Shown here piece after piece: positions 29,688-29,845 of a stretch of 29,845 bases of DNA (its first letter is position 1; each line of letters begins with the position of its first letter). Origin of the DNA: Ectocarpus siliculosus (lineage: Eukaryota > Sar > Phaeophyceae > Ectocarpales > Ectocarpaceae); assembly GCA_000310025.1 (NCBI GenBank), contig FN649758.1, positions 1,916,025 to 1,945,869 on the forward strand, in the 5' to 3' direction. Under the pieces are notes generated by a model. That model did not search any database, was not told the DNA's origin, and was given only the letters and a program-made list of their open reading frames with translations. The position numbers and the translations under genes were made by a program.

Positions 29688-29845
29688 AGAAGCCCCCCCG
29701 CCTGGGGCCACCGGGTGAATAGTATCCGATCCGACCGGCAAGTGCCGGTCGAACAGGCAGCGGAGGGGGGGGGGGGGGGGGGGGGGGGGTCCCCCCTCTC
29801 CTTTTCTTTTTTCCCCGGGGGGAAAAAAAAAACAGGATTTTTTTT
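29688..29845. other. 3' flank and low-quality scaffold end
   Basis: After the TAA comes a short unremarkable flank, then about 25 consecutive G (29765-29789), a C/T-rich block, CCCCGGGG, a run of A, and terminal T. Such stacked homopolymers at the very end of the window suggest sequencing or assembly artefact. Confidence 0.6.

Overview
The window looks like nuclear DNA of a eukaryote with intron-containing genes, roughly 50% G+C intergenic DNA, high-GC coding exons rich in Ala/Gly/Ser, tRNA-derived SINEs, a decayed LINE and many simple repeats. This combination fits a brown alga or related stramenopile, but that assignment is an inference from style, not from a marker gene. The last ~80 bases (a run of about 25 G, then short homopolymers) look like a scaffold end of poor quality.

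Layout. 1-3,060: mostly non-coding, with one unrecognised 217-codon minus-strand frame and a short GC-rich open fragment. 3,061-3,096: a perfect hairpin. 3,326-3,925: a broken 3' end of a non-LTR retrotransposon. 4,249-4,511: a SINE-like element with a (CAA)n tail. 4,512-7,412: no convincing gene. 7,413-11,225 (possibly to 11,412 and beyond): a minus-strand multi-exon gene for a charged, helical, coiled-coil-like protein. Its exons are too short to show as long frames and several introns appear to use GC instead of GT donors. A polyA-tailed SINE sits in its longest intron. 14,490-14,801: a second copy of that SINE. 16,753-16,924: a truncated second copy of the (CAA)n SINE between target-site duplications. 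17,936-22,106: a two-exon plus-strand gene for a 1,163-residue low-complexity protein with a basic N-terminus and a C-terminal CaaX box. 22,107-25,900: its probable 3' UTR, then microsatellite-rich DNA. 25,923-27,306: two arrays of a GGCGGTA motif lying inside a pair of 16-bp terminal inverted repeats. 27,527-27,757: a third (CAA)n SINE copy. 28,272-28,511: a degenerate duplication and a tRNA-like 3' half. 28,686-29,687: a coiled-coil protein with a C-terminal RING finger.

The three genes show no shared pathway. The RING protein is the only one whose biochemical class can be named, a probable E3 ubiquitin ligase. The others are described from composition, splice sites and motifs. The most unusual structures are the GC-donor gene with duplicated exons, the inverted-repeat-bounded GGCGGTA element, and the two SINE families.
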